NCBI GenBank assembly: GCA_028284445.1
Contig: JANQRS010000073.1
Coordinates: 1 to 48,889, forward strand
Reading direction: 5' to 3'
Source: Calditrichia bacterium
GTDB taxonomy: Bacteria > Calditrichota > Calditrichia > RBG-13-44-9 > J075
DNA length: 48,889 nt
Each line of letters opens with the position of its first letter. Within the stretch, counting starts at the first letter, position 1. The notes under the pieces are model-generated. The model was not told the DNA's origin. It worked only from the letters and a program-made list of their open reading frames with translations, and ran no database searches. Below, piece by piece: positions 12,201 to 18,968 of the stretch. A program made the translations under genes and the position numbers.

Positions 12201-15200
12201 TGATGCTGCTGTCTTCGAACTGGTGATCACCAATAGTGGCGATGCCGCCGTCACTCTTGACGGCAACAACACCTTCCTGGTGGTTGACGCAGCGCCCGGG
12301 GATACTGCCTTTCTTGATATCGCCCAAAGTAACCTGGTATTTGGCCCTGGCGTTCAGGATACCCTGGTATTCCAGACGATTACCCTCACCGAAACCGGTA
12401 CTTTCCTGCCGGTTGCAACCCTGAATGGTAGCAGTGATGGCTCACCATTTAGTCAGGAACTGGAAACGTCCAACATCCTCGTTGGCGGCGATTTTGCCAT
12501 TAGCCTTTTCGATATCGTGCCAAATGGTGTTGTGCCGGGCGAAACCGGTGTACAGGCTATTGTGAGAATTACCAGTCAGAACGAGCTGGTTGTTGATCCG
12601 ACCGTGACGGTTAGTTTTCAGTATACCAGTGGCGGTATTTTTGTGCCGGACAATTTCACACGCATTGACGCCATCGATACCATTCGGGTTGGCATCCCGG
12701 CTGACCTGACCTGGCAATTTGATATCCCGGCCGCTGCCGACAGCGGCGACGTCGAGGCCACAGCTATTCTGAATTTCAACAGCGGTGGTATTGATACCAC
12801 TGCCGTAACGACCTTTGTTATTCAATCCGGCGTTGAGCTGGCATTTGGCGGCAATCTCTCACCAGCTCAGGTGGTGCCGGAAGAAGGCGTGGTCTTCAGC
12901 GCTGAAGTGACCAACTCCGGCAATACAGACTTGCTGGTCAATCCGGATCTGTCATTCCTGACATTCACAGACGGGGCGACAACTTTCCAGGCTGAAGTCA
13001 ACGGTGCAATAACCGTCCGCGGTGCAGATTCTACAGAAACCCGCACGACAGTTGTGCCTTTCGTTCTTGATACCATTCCGGCCGCCATGCTTGCTGGCGC
13101 ATACAGCTTCGACGTGGTACTCGATGGCACCATGCCAAACGGGCAGGACTTCGACGTGGTGACACTCTCATCCGGCACGGATGTGGTGACCGTCCTTACC
13201 GGCGCCGATGTCACCGTGGATGCCATTGATGTTGTTCCCGACACCGTGACCTTGGGACAGAGCTTTGTCGAGGTTCAATACACATTGACAAACAATGGTC
13301 AATCGGATGCGCGAATTAACAACTTAAACAGCGTTTTTCTCGATTCTCTCGATCAGGACATTTCCGCCGATTGGCTCACAGTGTTTAACTCGGATAACTT
13401 CCCATTCGTTCTCGATTCTGCTGCAACCGATACTTTTATTCGGCGCTTCAACGTGCTGAACAGTGGCCCAACCGGCCCGGTAAGCGCATCGTTGAACGGC
13501 AATTACAATGATGTTCGTCGCACAGACCCGGCCGATACACTTTCACTGAACAGTGGAGCAATTACGGATGTGGTCCAGGTAATTGGCGCCTCTGGTGTTT
13601 TCGTAGATAGCCTGAATATAGATCCGCTGACCGTTATTAATCCGCCTTTTGTGAATTACGGGCAGACCTTCAATCTTGATTTGTCAATCAATAATAGCGG
13701 TGATGATCAACTGCTGGTCTATGTCAGCATTCTGAAGAACGGTCAACCATTTGTAACCGACACGCTGCAAGCTGCGGAACTCTTGCCGAATCAGTCCACA
13801 GTCTTTACTTATCCGGATACGGCTGATTCCACCAGCGAAACCATCGTGTATACCGCGATCATCGATAGTGCCATTTCGCAGACGAGTGGCGATCAAATCA
13901 ACCCCGGACAGGCCGTTGACAACACTGAAAGTGTGCAGGTTCAGGAAGCACGTCGCCTGGCATTGACCGCCAGCAGTGATCGCAGCAACCTGACTATCGG
14001 ACAACAATTCAATGTGACCTTTAATATTGACGAGTTTGGAGAAAGCAGCTTCGATGGCACCGGCCAGGTGACAATCACATTGCCCGGCAATTATTCGCTG
14101 GTTAATCCGACCACAGCCACTTTGCCATTCGATGAAAATCTGCTTACCGGCACCTGGACTATCTCTGCAGATGATTCAACGCAGCCGGTCGGTAGTGTTG
14201 ACAGTATTGAAATTGATATGACCAGTATTCCGCTGGACCTCAATGTCAATCAGCCGGTCGAAATCAATCCGGGTGATGACAACGCCGTGGTAACCGTCGC
14301 TACTGGTGGCGAAGTTAATATCATTAGTAACATCAGCATCATTGAACCGGCCGGAGCGATTGACCGCATCATTTCGACATCCCAGCAGTTTACGGTGCAA
14401 AACAGCTTCGTCTTCACTGGAGAGATTGATGGGGAAGGGCGCAGCACGCGCTTGCAGTTCCCGAGCGGGCGTGATTATTCATCCAATGGCAGCCTGACCC
14501 TGGCGCTTGATTCGCTGGGCAGCGATACCACCTGGACCCTGTTTGGTCCTTCAACTGCGACAGCCGGAACGCCGGATGAAATTATTGTGGAAACATCCGG
14601 ACGTGATCGCAACACTGGCCTCATTGTCACACGCGTGGATACCCTCTTCCTTACCGTTGAGGAACGCGCCACGCTGTCATTGAGTGCAGAGGTGACCGAA
14701 CCGTCCGGTGCGCAGGATGATGTGGTTTCTACATTCCAGCGTTTTGTCTGGAAGCTGAAGGTAGATAATCTTGGCACTGCTGCAATGACCGACAGCGTCG
14801 GTGTGCAATTGACCACCCCGGCCGGCGGGTTCTTCTTCGACAGCTTGCAAACCGAAACGACACTCGATACGGTCTTCCTGCCCCAGGATTCGGTTTTTGT
14901 CAATGTCTTTACCGACTCTGTTGCAAACGGTTTGAAGACCGTGCAGGCGCTTGTCAATCGTTTCCCGCTGGATGCAAATAGTGGCGCGGAAGTGATTGTC
15001 CAGAACAATCCGCAATCGGTTAGCAAGGTGACGATTGAACGGGCAGATTTGGAAATCCGTCTGATTGGTCCGAGCATTGTCGACGTCGCAGATACCTTTG
15101 CAGTCGTTGCCGAAGTCAGGAATATTGGTACAGCCCTGGTCGATCCGGATTCTGTCGAAATTGCGATCAGCAGTGAATCCTATAACGGATTTGATCTGCT

Positions 15201-18200
15201 TGCCAGCGATACGACCCATAAATTTGTGCAGCTGAATGGCGGTTTGTCTGGGCAGGTCGAATATCAATTTGTCTCCGGTCCGACACCAGGACCTCAGGAT
15301 ACCTTGATTGTCGATATTATTGACGTTGCTGCCTCCGACACCAACAATTTTGGTGATATCCCGGTATTCAAGAGCCAGCCGAATTTCCGACAGCCGATAG
15401 AAGTGCAGGAAGGCGCGGTCTTGGTGAGTATTACTGAACCGGCTGACGCAGCGATTGTATCGACCGGAGAACCATTCACTGTGACCGCACAGCTGACATA
15501 TAGCGATAATGTCACGGAAGCCAACCGTTTTGCAACAATCGATCCGCCGGATGACTTCCAGCTCTCCGGTGCAACCCCGCAAACGGTCGAAGTCTCAGTG
15601 ACCAATCCAACGGTTTCCTGGACGCTCATCGCTCCGCAAAATCTAATTGCCGGTGATCAGGTCATTACTGTTACCGGTACCGGTGTGGAGGTGTTTACCG
15701 GTGTGGTTTTGAGCGGTAGCGATAATGTGACAGTGCAGCTTCAGCAGCGCGCTGAACTGACACCGCAGATCGCCATTGTCGCGCCGGATAGCGCCGCCAT
15801 TAATCAGCGCGTCAGTACAGGGCAGGCTTTTGATGTCGACGTCTGGGTCGAGAACATTGACGATGCCGCAGTTACAACCGGTGTCGATTCAGTTCGCCTC
15901 TTGCTGCCGGTTGATTTTCGCTTCGGTGACGTCGTTGCCAGCGATTCCTTAATTGGCATCAACGTCGGCGATACCACTACCGTTCGGGTAAGGGCAGCGG
16001 GCACATTGCGCGGCACTCTGCTGGCCATTGATGCCCGGCTCGAGGCGGCATCAATCGATGAGAATACCGGTGAGCCGGCCTTCATTTCAGGCGATAGCAC
16101 CACCAGCGTCACCTTCAATGTGCAGCGTGCTGCAGAATTGAGGATTACTGCTGCCGACCGAAATTTTGCGCGCAATCAGACTTCGAATATCGCCGTGCAA
16201 ATCCAGAATGTCGGCGAGGCCGGTATACTGCCCGGCACCATCAGCGTGGCAATGGTAAGCCGCAATACCGACAGTTTGACCATCAATGATCCGGATACGG
16301 TGACGGTTGAACTTGTCAATGGGGTGGCGACCGCAACATTCTCCGTTACCGCCGGTCCTGATTCGACCATCATTGCGGATAGTGTTGACGTAAGAATTGT
16401 TGAACCCTTTGCGCGGGATGATAATACCGACGAGTCCGTCGAAGCGCTCTTTCTAAGCGATAGCACCGCGTTTGGATACCTGATTAATACCGGTGGTGTC
16501 AGTATCGCCCAGGCCAATTTCCTGAACGACGATGATAGTCTTACCGTTTCGACCGGTCAGGAAGGCATTACCATTGTGCTGAAGAGTGTGATAAGTCCGC
16601 TCTATGACGAGAATCGCCGTGCAACGATCATTATGCCTTCGGATGTCTTTAGCCCGGATACCCTTACTCGGGAAATTGATTCTGATTCGCTGGCGATCAT
16701 AATCCCGACGCCGGCCAGTGATACAACCGATGGCTGGCGCGATATCGAAGTGAAGATAGAAGCGACTGCCTCCGGAGATGGCTTCACACTGAGTGATAGC
16801 CGGATTCTGAGAGTGTTTGTCCAGGATGCTGCTAATCTGGTATTGACCAGCGGGTTGGCTGATGGGCAAGGAACCACCATTAGTTTCGGACAAACGTTCG
16901 ACTATGAAGCGATTGTCAGAAATAATGGTGAAGCAGATATTGATGCACCCGGTGAGCTGACCCTGACTTTTGATCCGGAAAATCTGGTTCTGGTTGAAGG
17001 GGATGCCGCCCAATCGTTTGAGATTGACAGCACTGTTAGCTGGACCCTACAGGCGAATGATAATTCCGAGGCAAAGGCGCTGAGTAAACGTATCAACGAC
17101 CTGGAATTGAAAAAAGTGGCGCTTGTTACCGGAAGCCAGACGATGGCCGACGAAGATGGCGGTGCCGTGACCTCGGCAGAAGCGATTAACGCTGAGATCA
17201 ATACCTTGCGCAACAAGCTGAACGGCATGATGGAAGTTGCTGTTGTCAAAGCAGAAGTCAGCGAAATACCGTTGGATGCGAACTCGTTGCAGCCGGCTGT
17301 TGTGTCAATACAAGCTGACTCCGTAACCCTCCTGATCCAGGAAGAACCAACGATCTCTGTTATCGACTTCCAGGTGCCGGAAACTGTTTCCAGCGGTCAA
17401 ACACTGACAATCATCGCCAATGTTGATGCACCTGTGAACGTGATAGACCGGGAAGCGACACTGACCTTGCCTGAAGGGCTCGAATTTGTGGCTTCGCCCC
17501 CGGATGCCACCAAGCCAATTAGCGGCAGCAGTGTTAGCTGGGCTGTGCAGGCGGCCGATTCCGTCGAGGGCGGCACGCTGACAGCAGACGTTACAGTTGA
17601 CGTAACCGGCCGCGATGCCAATGATACCACCCGGGTTGTAAACGATAACAGTCTGGCTTCCATTACGATCGAGAATGCGGCGACGATAGATCTGCAGGTA
17701 TCGGACTTTGTCAGTCTGCAGCGCAATCAAGCCTTCCCGGTGCGCGCAACACTCATTCGCGGCGGTACCGCCGGCATCACCGGTATGGTGAAGGTAGAAG
17801 CGTTTAATCCCGGCCCCGGCTTTAGTTTTGTCTCTGATTCTGTTCGTGAAGTTAGCTTTGGCACTGAATCGAGCATTGCCCTGGACTGGACACTTTTAGC
17901 ACCTGATACCGCCAGCTTGAATGTCTTAATGACACTTCGCATTACCGAAGTCCCGACAGATGACAATACCGGCGAAGAAGTCGCGGTAATTAACCGGGAG
18001 CAGCGTGTGCCCCTGACCCTGGTAGCCCGTCAGTTGCTGATCGAACGCTTGCAGGAACCGGAACCGGCAACCACCTATTTGCAAGGTGATACGGATGTGC
18101 CGGTGATTGGCCTGGCCTTCACCAACAATAATGCCGCTGATAGCATTATGATTCGGAGCTTCACCGTTTCCGTCAGCGGCGGGGTAGGTGATACCGATGA

Positions 18201-18903
18201 GCTCTTTGAAGATCCGGAAGCGTTGATCTCTGCGATGCGGGTTGTGCGCTTTACGCCGGGCGTAACGCCCTTTGAAGCGGAAGAAGAGCTGGCTTCGGTG
18301 AATCTTGTTAGCGATAACGATAATCCTTTTGCCTTGACATTTACACCGGAAACACCGGTCCTGGCGCGCGAAACAGAGACGATGGCTATTCTTGTCGACC
18401 TTGCTGATGATGCGCCAAATACTACTTTCAGCCTTCGTTTGAATAGCGTGGCGGCAGTCCAGGGAAGCGATGGGGGGAATGTCGACGTTATCGATACGCT
18501 TGGCGTAGCGGTTGAGAATCAGGTGTTTGCTTTTAACTCCGGCAGCATAACGATTTTCGACAAAGATCCGGCGAATAACTTTGGTAACTATCCCAATCCA
18601 TTTGGATTCCACACCGCGCCTGAGGGCGGGGAGACCGGAACGACTTGGTATACCTTTACTCTGGAGCGTGATGCGCGGGTCGAACTGCGAATTTATACCC
18701 TGCTCGGCAAGCTTGTTCGGACCATTACGCCTGAAGTAGAGGTGCAACGAGCCGGACCGCATAGCGGCAGAGAGTTGATATGGGATGGCTTGAATGGCGA
18801 AGGCCGACGCGTCGTCAATGGCGTGTATGTAGCTATCCTGAAGGTAGATTTTGTGGATGGCGGAAGTGCAGAATATCGCACGAAGACGGTTTATATTAAA
18901 TAA
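3283..18903 (+). CDS. Giant secreted Ig-like repeat protein with FlgD-like C-terminal domain
   Basis: This 5206-residue protein starts with a signal peptide (cleavage likely near SISAFGQ, about residue 29). The domain order is as follows. Residues 40-215 form a nidogen-like beta domain (DNGYMTFN, AVFWDDQI, QVILYE, ATIGVKF). About 398-1540 hold eleven Big_1/invasin-like repeats marked by D-x-FGN-x-V. About 1540-3560 hold some seventeen CARDB-like repeats, each near 119 residues, with the pattern V-x-x-GQ...V-x-NxG. About 3560-4913 hold eleven repeats of a second type with a conserved P-x-D-x-NTG motif near the end. Residues 5100-5206 form a FlgD-like Ig domain (NYPNPFG, LRIYTLLGKLVRT, WDGLNGEGRRVVNGVYVA) of the kind that ends many secreted proteins in FCB bacteria and acts as a sorting domain in type IX secretion. 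I found no cysteine in the whole chain. It is probably a surface adhesin or stalk. The start at 3283 abuts the preceding stop; ATG 3295 is an alternative. Confidence 0.92.
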   Translation: MERFMRLMWSKTWLIWGTILLSSISAFGQGGPSPAGMGWTESVDFDWLEASGGTLLMSTPTTDSLAEVTIPFTFNFYGNDFTSIFVADNGYMTFNDYGVGNFVGGVNDDLDLDTTPDSILAVFWDDQIRLFPNGNIYTETFGLAPYRQFVIQYDQVQQSSGGAFMDFQVILYETLNLVKFQYLTVGALPPDRGSEATIGVKFTNDDLLPTQDSLAYSLSTPSLSDNLPVIFHPLDILTASTAAASPSQVDIGTVFQFFDLDITNVQLSSATDLQNMGKADVLAIGNPFDNTVDTMYVFGVTVDGESFALQHRQTPPTPDEYSADMKRVTWYYDATVDSLYLQVPPLGITATISVNFLVEIPDGISLGAYNFGTEVYTRFDRSNAATGTAAFTLGSDVVDHFVINPSSDTSIVAGTNPLGGLQFGITAEDEFGNKVINGDTLDYTALGSTTADFDPDFSTFRNLLDSVTVRVADTVAGSFVLRATSRLDNNTTVSSGVITILPADPAQFTILNSLDPLEVSATRRLSVRLEDQFGNVHTDSTVSFDIISGDAVFVNSQTTSSTDVTDALGIAELDYRASTLTSFTSDSIEVSFGSITDTIVIPLQAAAISRFSLTITGSSSITAGNTTTIQVEALDAFDNPVISTEQIQATALGTATASFTPVSGLYTFANSSTLTITVSDNTVGDFTVQAELVSDASKLGVSPEITVTAGTLTELLIRDAASNGGRALSNVDTTILSTQTLTMYAAGYDAFGNYIGDIAAATWDSTNTNGNLTPSPPFVFPFTDSRFVLNASNSGNGSVFISATGATPDTTGIITITPGTLSFIRIQTDSTDVNSELGSLALGAGATQQMFAVGYDNDNNRIGTVNADWSVNNTSLGTFTGSGAATQTNTNEVTFSAAGIGNGIVTAVAVSDNTVTDDTGLITVTAGTVASIVLRNGANNGGSAYDSPLTVSTDSSIVLYAAAYDAFGNYVEDRSTTWASDEFTLDNTGPASSITFNPTTAGSGTIYTTDGTATNDTTATLTITAGNITSLVIQSDATAGGTEVESVTLTAGQDTALFAVGYDSDGNFVGSVSSDWTLEGDAIGDFSAANPATSNTLQSDSIGSATVRATENGGSLTDITSTITVVAGVADSIAKEGGDNQTAPVSSQLPQDIEVAVFDVFGNPVEGQTVDFIPLGGGSASPTSAVTDALGIASTSWTVHSTTEDDSLAATITGITTTPDTLVFRATVTGGAADTLFASSALTATGQVDTDLATAFTVTVQDAGDNPIANAIVNFNIVSSPIGAINDSLLTDNTVLTDASGQASTTLHLGSKIGDYVVRASTGITTPNFIDFTGTADIANPADTILIVSGNGQTGAVNTALTDSIKFQVVDDFDNVLSGEVVNFTAIDGSVAPASATSDANGEVATEWTLGSTAGTQELVASLQSNGAITSDTVTATGEASGVAAVELVSMRGIASDSIAALRGEEVAFQVRAVDGSGNPVANEIITFEAVPGYSPTFLLGQATTDANGNGLGLVTTDENQDSTYFRALISGVDTLELHLYSLDYFANTLSPASSSPGNTEAFELTLQNNAYSDVTVSTGSAFEFDDGANFYSAGLASQTTIPARDSINVVFNSVQIPAGFANTTYTPTIAVTGGDSDSLLLGNITLPFAALSLSTVEITTITADQSIVARGESFTATMTVSNLSADTVAVDSVSLNITGGSPITVTPLVTPVELLPNTPTNLFTFTVTVPLTADGGDRTIDGYFEGTTDAGSQIVDGDANSTFLFSIINNTEVAIVDESLTPTTLTNGESFDFFVDLLTSGGFDVVLNSDSTYLTFGTDSSFLKQSYAAPSGIATTVEFESIPITSAASLTQYDATVRLYGTANSLVYDSTFVISDTILVQNQPNITVAFTQLPPDTTSQGQQNITVTATLTNNGPNAADAIISRPDSISLFTGGGLSNIIPSTTAITLASGETSAPLDFTFSLDESYTTGLDSVRIRYAYTDGNSSRSRADTSQAQTFEVLSRSIIQLVSNTFAIAPDTATAGEENLIINFVLQNVGGSPARIDNVSDVQLTFNNNHTTTITIPTTFPAIIPAGQIRSFTADLDIAADAGTGVDPVDLTATYVDTFSLVSYSDLVENNVDTLVIVSGAAMNILSVLAENATESFDSVSIGAQNVPVAIRLENTGAGDLQLDSLSIDFVPAGTYTGADTIFATPPVLTPGSSQLFNFLVDVDGANTSGLVTLGATAYGQDVTSGATIVESGADTTDSWRLVTAASLSFVSISPSQVTVGQDVQFTIDLQNSGEANVLLDSTQTFLVFGTDTLFLDQNTVVEGNSTTTITLDSRIIDFAVTDPLTGTLFINNYQENGFTNSVALTPVDIGVFDGADLVFQTVDAPDSVSQDQTFNINLTVQNANATGSDAVVDSVIVEGLDIARSEGTTVVGGASLVLNPISGTFDTSVSGDTTVLVEVVWTDNLTGAVTTIDTSLTITVLGKAGLLVTDVVAPAIVNPGETIDSVLVQVTNTGSVTADLLSVSFDPQIGVYSQIIADAGNAASIPGGATVDLYYDFVVASNTGTGTDSVGVNVTAQDSLSLETLTADSSFSWAIQTSGNFVITAIVPGQTTVSQGQQDALVSVIVSNLGALDLTVDTLNLAFTNGNGNYGGELTRSFVAGTEVLEADSTRQYDFLVDVGAAATLGVDVIDASGSATETGTSLELNATSSLVTGSWTVQTAPALGLTTTLDTDTASTGQSDIVYTYTVTNTGTATQTAGVNIDSVRLLIDGIEDDFTNLSFTALSTPPTTLAGGDSFTVIYDVSVLATALPADYVATLEVYYEDSNDASLVQTNLSSSQTLTVVSGVNLELAAMLLPGDTVSVGQTGVRDTVRIRNNSGADANVISSTLTFSPALGFTQTLVEPLSLPQTVVAGDSLDLIYEVDVPASAAPGTFVEIGAEISALDQNSNQTVTLDVDSAASFTIVDGPFFSFDSLGPLAFNASDAAVFELVITNSGDAAVTLDGNNTFLVVDAAPGDTAFLDIAQSNLVFGPGVQDTLVFQTITLTETGTFLPVATLNGSSDGSPFSQELETSNILVGGDFAISLFDIVPNGVVPGETGVQAIVRITSQNELVVDPTVTVSFQYTSGGIFVPDNFTRIDAIDTIRVGIPADLTWQFDIPAAADSGDVEATAILNFNSGGIDTTAVTTFVIQSGVELAFGGNLSPAQVVPEEGVVFSAEVTNSGNTDLLVNPDLSFLTFTDGATTFQAEVNGAITVRGADSTETRTTVVPFVLDTIPAAMLAGAYSFDVVLDGTMPNGQDFDVVTLSSGTDVVTVLTGADVTVDAIDVVPDTVTLGQSFVEVQYTLTNNGQSDARINNLNSVFLDSLDQDISADWLTVFNSDNFPFVLDSAATDTFIRRFNVLNSGPTGPVSASLNGNYNDVRRTDPADTLSLNSGAITDVVQVIGASGVFVDSLNIDPLTVINPPFVNYGQTFNLDLSINNSGDDQLLVYVSILKNGQPFVTDTLQAAELLPNQSTVFTYPDTADSTSETIVYTAIIDSAISQTSGDQINPGQAVDNTESVQVQEARRLALTASSDRSNLTIGQQFNVTFNIDEFGESSFDGTGQVTITLPGNYSLVNPTTATLPFDENLLTGTWTISADDSTQPVGSVDSIEIDMTSIPLDLNVNQPVEINPGDDNAVVTVATGGEVNIISNISIIEPAGAIDRIISTSQQFTVQNSFVFTGEIDGEGRSTRLQFPSGRDYSSNGSLTLALDSLGSDTTWTLFGPSTATAGTPDEIIVETSGRDRNTGLIVTRVDTLFLTVEERATLSLSAEVTEPSGAQDDVVSTFQRFVWKLKVDNLGTAAMTDSVGVQLTTPAGGFFFDSLQTETTLDTVFLPQDSVFVNVFTDSVANGLKTVQALVNRFPLDANSGAEVIVQNNPQSVSKVTIERADLEIRLIGPSIVDVADTFAVVAEVRNIGTALVDPDSVEIAISSESYNGFDLLASDTTHKFVQLNGGLSGQVEYQFVSGPTPGPQDTLIVDIIDVAASDTNNFGDIPVFKSQPNFRQPIEVQEGAVLVSITEPADAAIVSTGEPFTVTAQLTYSDNVTEANRFATIDPPDDFQLSGATPQTVEVSVTNPTVSWTLIAPQNLIAGDQVITVTGTGVEVFTGVVLSGSDNVTVQLQQRAELTPQIAIVAPDSAAINQRVSTGQAFDVDVWVENIDDAAVTTGVDSVRLLLPVDFRFGDVVASDSLIGINVGDTTTVRVRAAGTLRGTLLAIDARLEAASIDENTGEPAFISGDSTTSVTFNVQRAAELRITAADRNFARNQTSNIAVQIQNVGEAGILPGTISVAMVSRNTDSLTINDPDTVTVELVNGVATATFSVTAGPDSTIIADSVDVRIVEPFARDDNTDESVEALFLSDSTAFGYLINTGGVSIAQANFLNDDDSLTVSTGQEGITIVLKSVISPLYDENRRATIIMPSDVFSPDTLTREIDSDSLAIIIPTPASDTTDGWRDIEVKIEATASGDGFTLSDSRILRVFVQDAANLVLTSGLADGQGTTISFGQTFDYEAIVRNNGEADIDAPGELTLTFDPENLVLVEGDAAQSFEIDSTVSWTLQANDNSEAKALSKRINDLELKKVALVTGSQTMADEDGGAVTSAEAINAEINTLRNKLNGMMEVAVVKAEVSEIPLDANSLQPAVVSIQADSVTLLIQEEPTISVIDFQVPETVSSGQTLTIIANVDAPVNVIDREATLTLPEGLEFVASPPDATKPISGSSVSWAVQAADSVEGGTLTADVTVDVTGRDANDTTRVVNDNSLASITIENAATIDLQVSDFVSLQRNQAFPVRATLIRGGTAGITGMVKVEAFNPGPGFSFVSDSVREVSFGTESSIALDWTLLAPDTASLNVLMTLRITEVPTDDNTGEEVAVINREQRVPLTLVARQLLIERLQEPEPATTYLQGDTDVPVIGLAFTNNNAADSIMIRSFTVSVSGGVGDTDELFEDPEALISAMRVVRFTPGVTPFEAEEELASVNLVSDNDNPFALTFTPETPVLARETETMAILVDLADDAPNTTFSLRLNSVAAVQGSDGGNVDVIDTLGVAVENQVFAFNSGSITIFDKDPANNFGNYPNPFGFHTAPEGGETGTTWYTFTLERDARVELRIYTLLGKLVRTITPEVEVQRAGPHSGRELIWDGLNGEGRRVVNGVYVAILKVDFVDGGSAEYRTKTVYIK

Positions 18904-18968
18904 CAACAATTAGTGATATATGATATGAGCGGTACTCCGCTAATTGATTATAAACTAGAGATACGGCT

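Noticed and set aside
14677..15582. Long antisense frames inside the giant gene (also 17926-18909 and several others)
   Set aside because: They follow the codon periodicity of the + strand repeats, have no ribosome site or recognisable domain, and are low-complexity mirror frames.
18580..18903. Flagellar FlgD function for the end of the giant protein
   Set aside because: Only the Ig-like fold is shared. Such domains terminate many secreted proteins in FCB bacteria, and no flagellar gene is nearby.
18904..18960. Terminator between the giant gene and the PorV-like gene
   Set aside because: A short AGCGG-TACT-CCGCT hairpin and outer CAATTAG/CTAATTG pairing exist, but the stem is short and has no T-run, so co-transcription is more likely.
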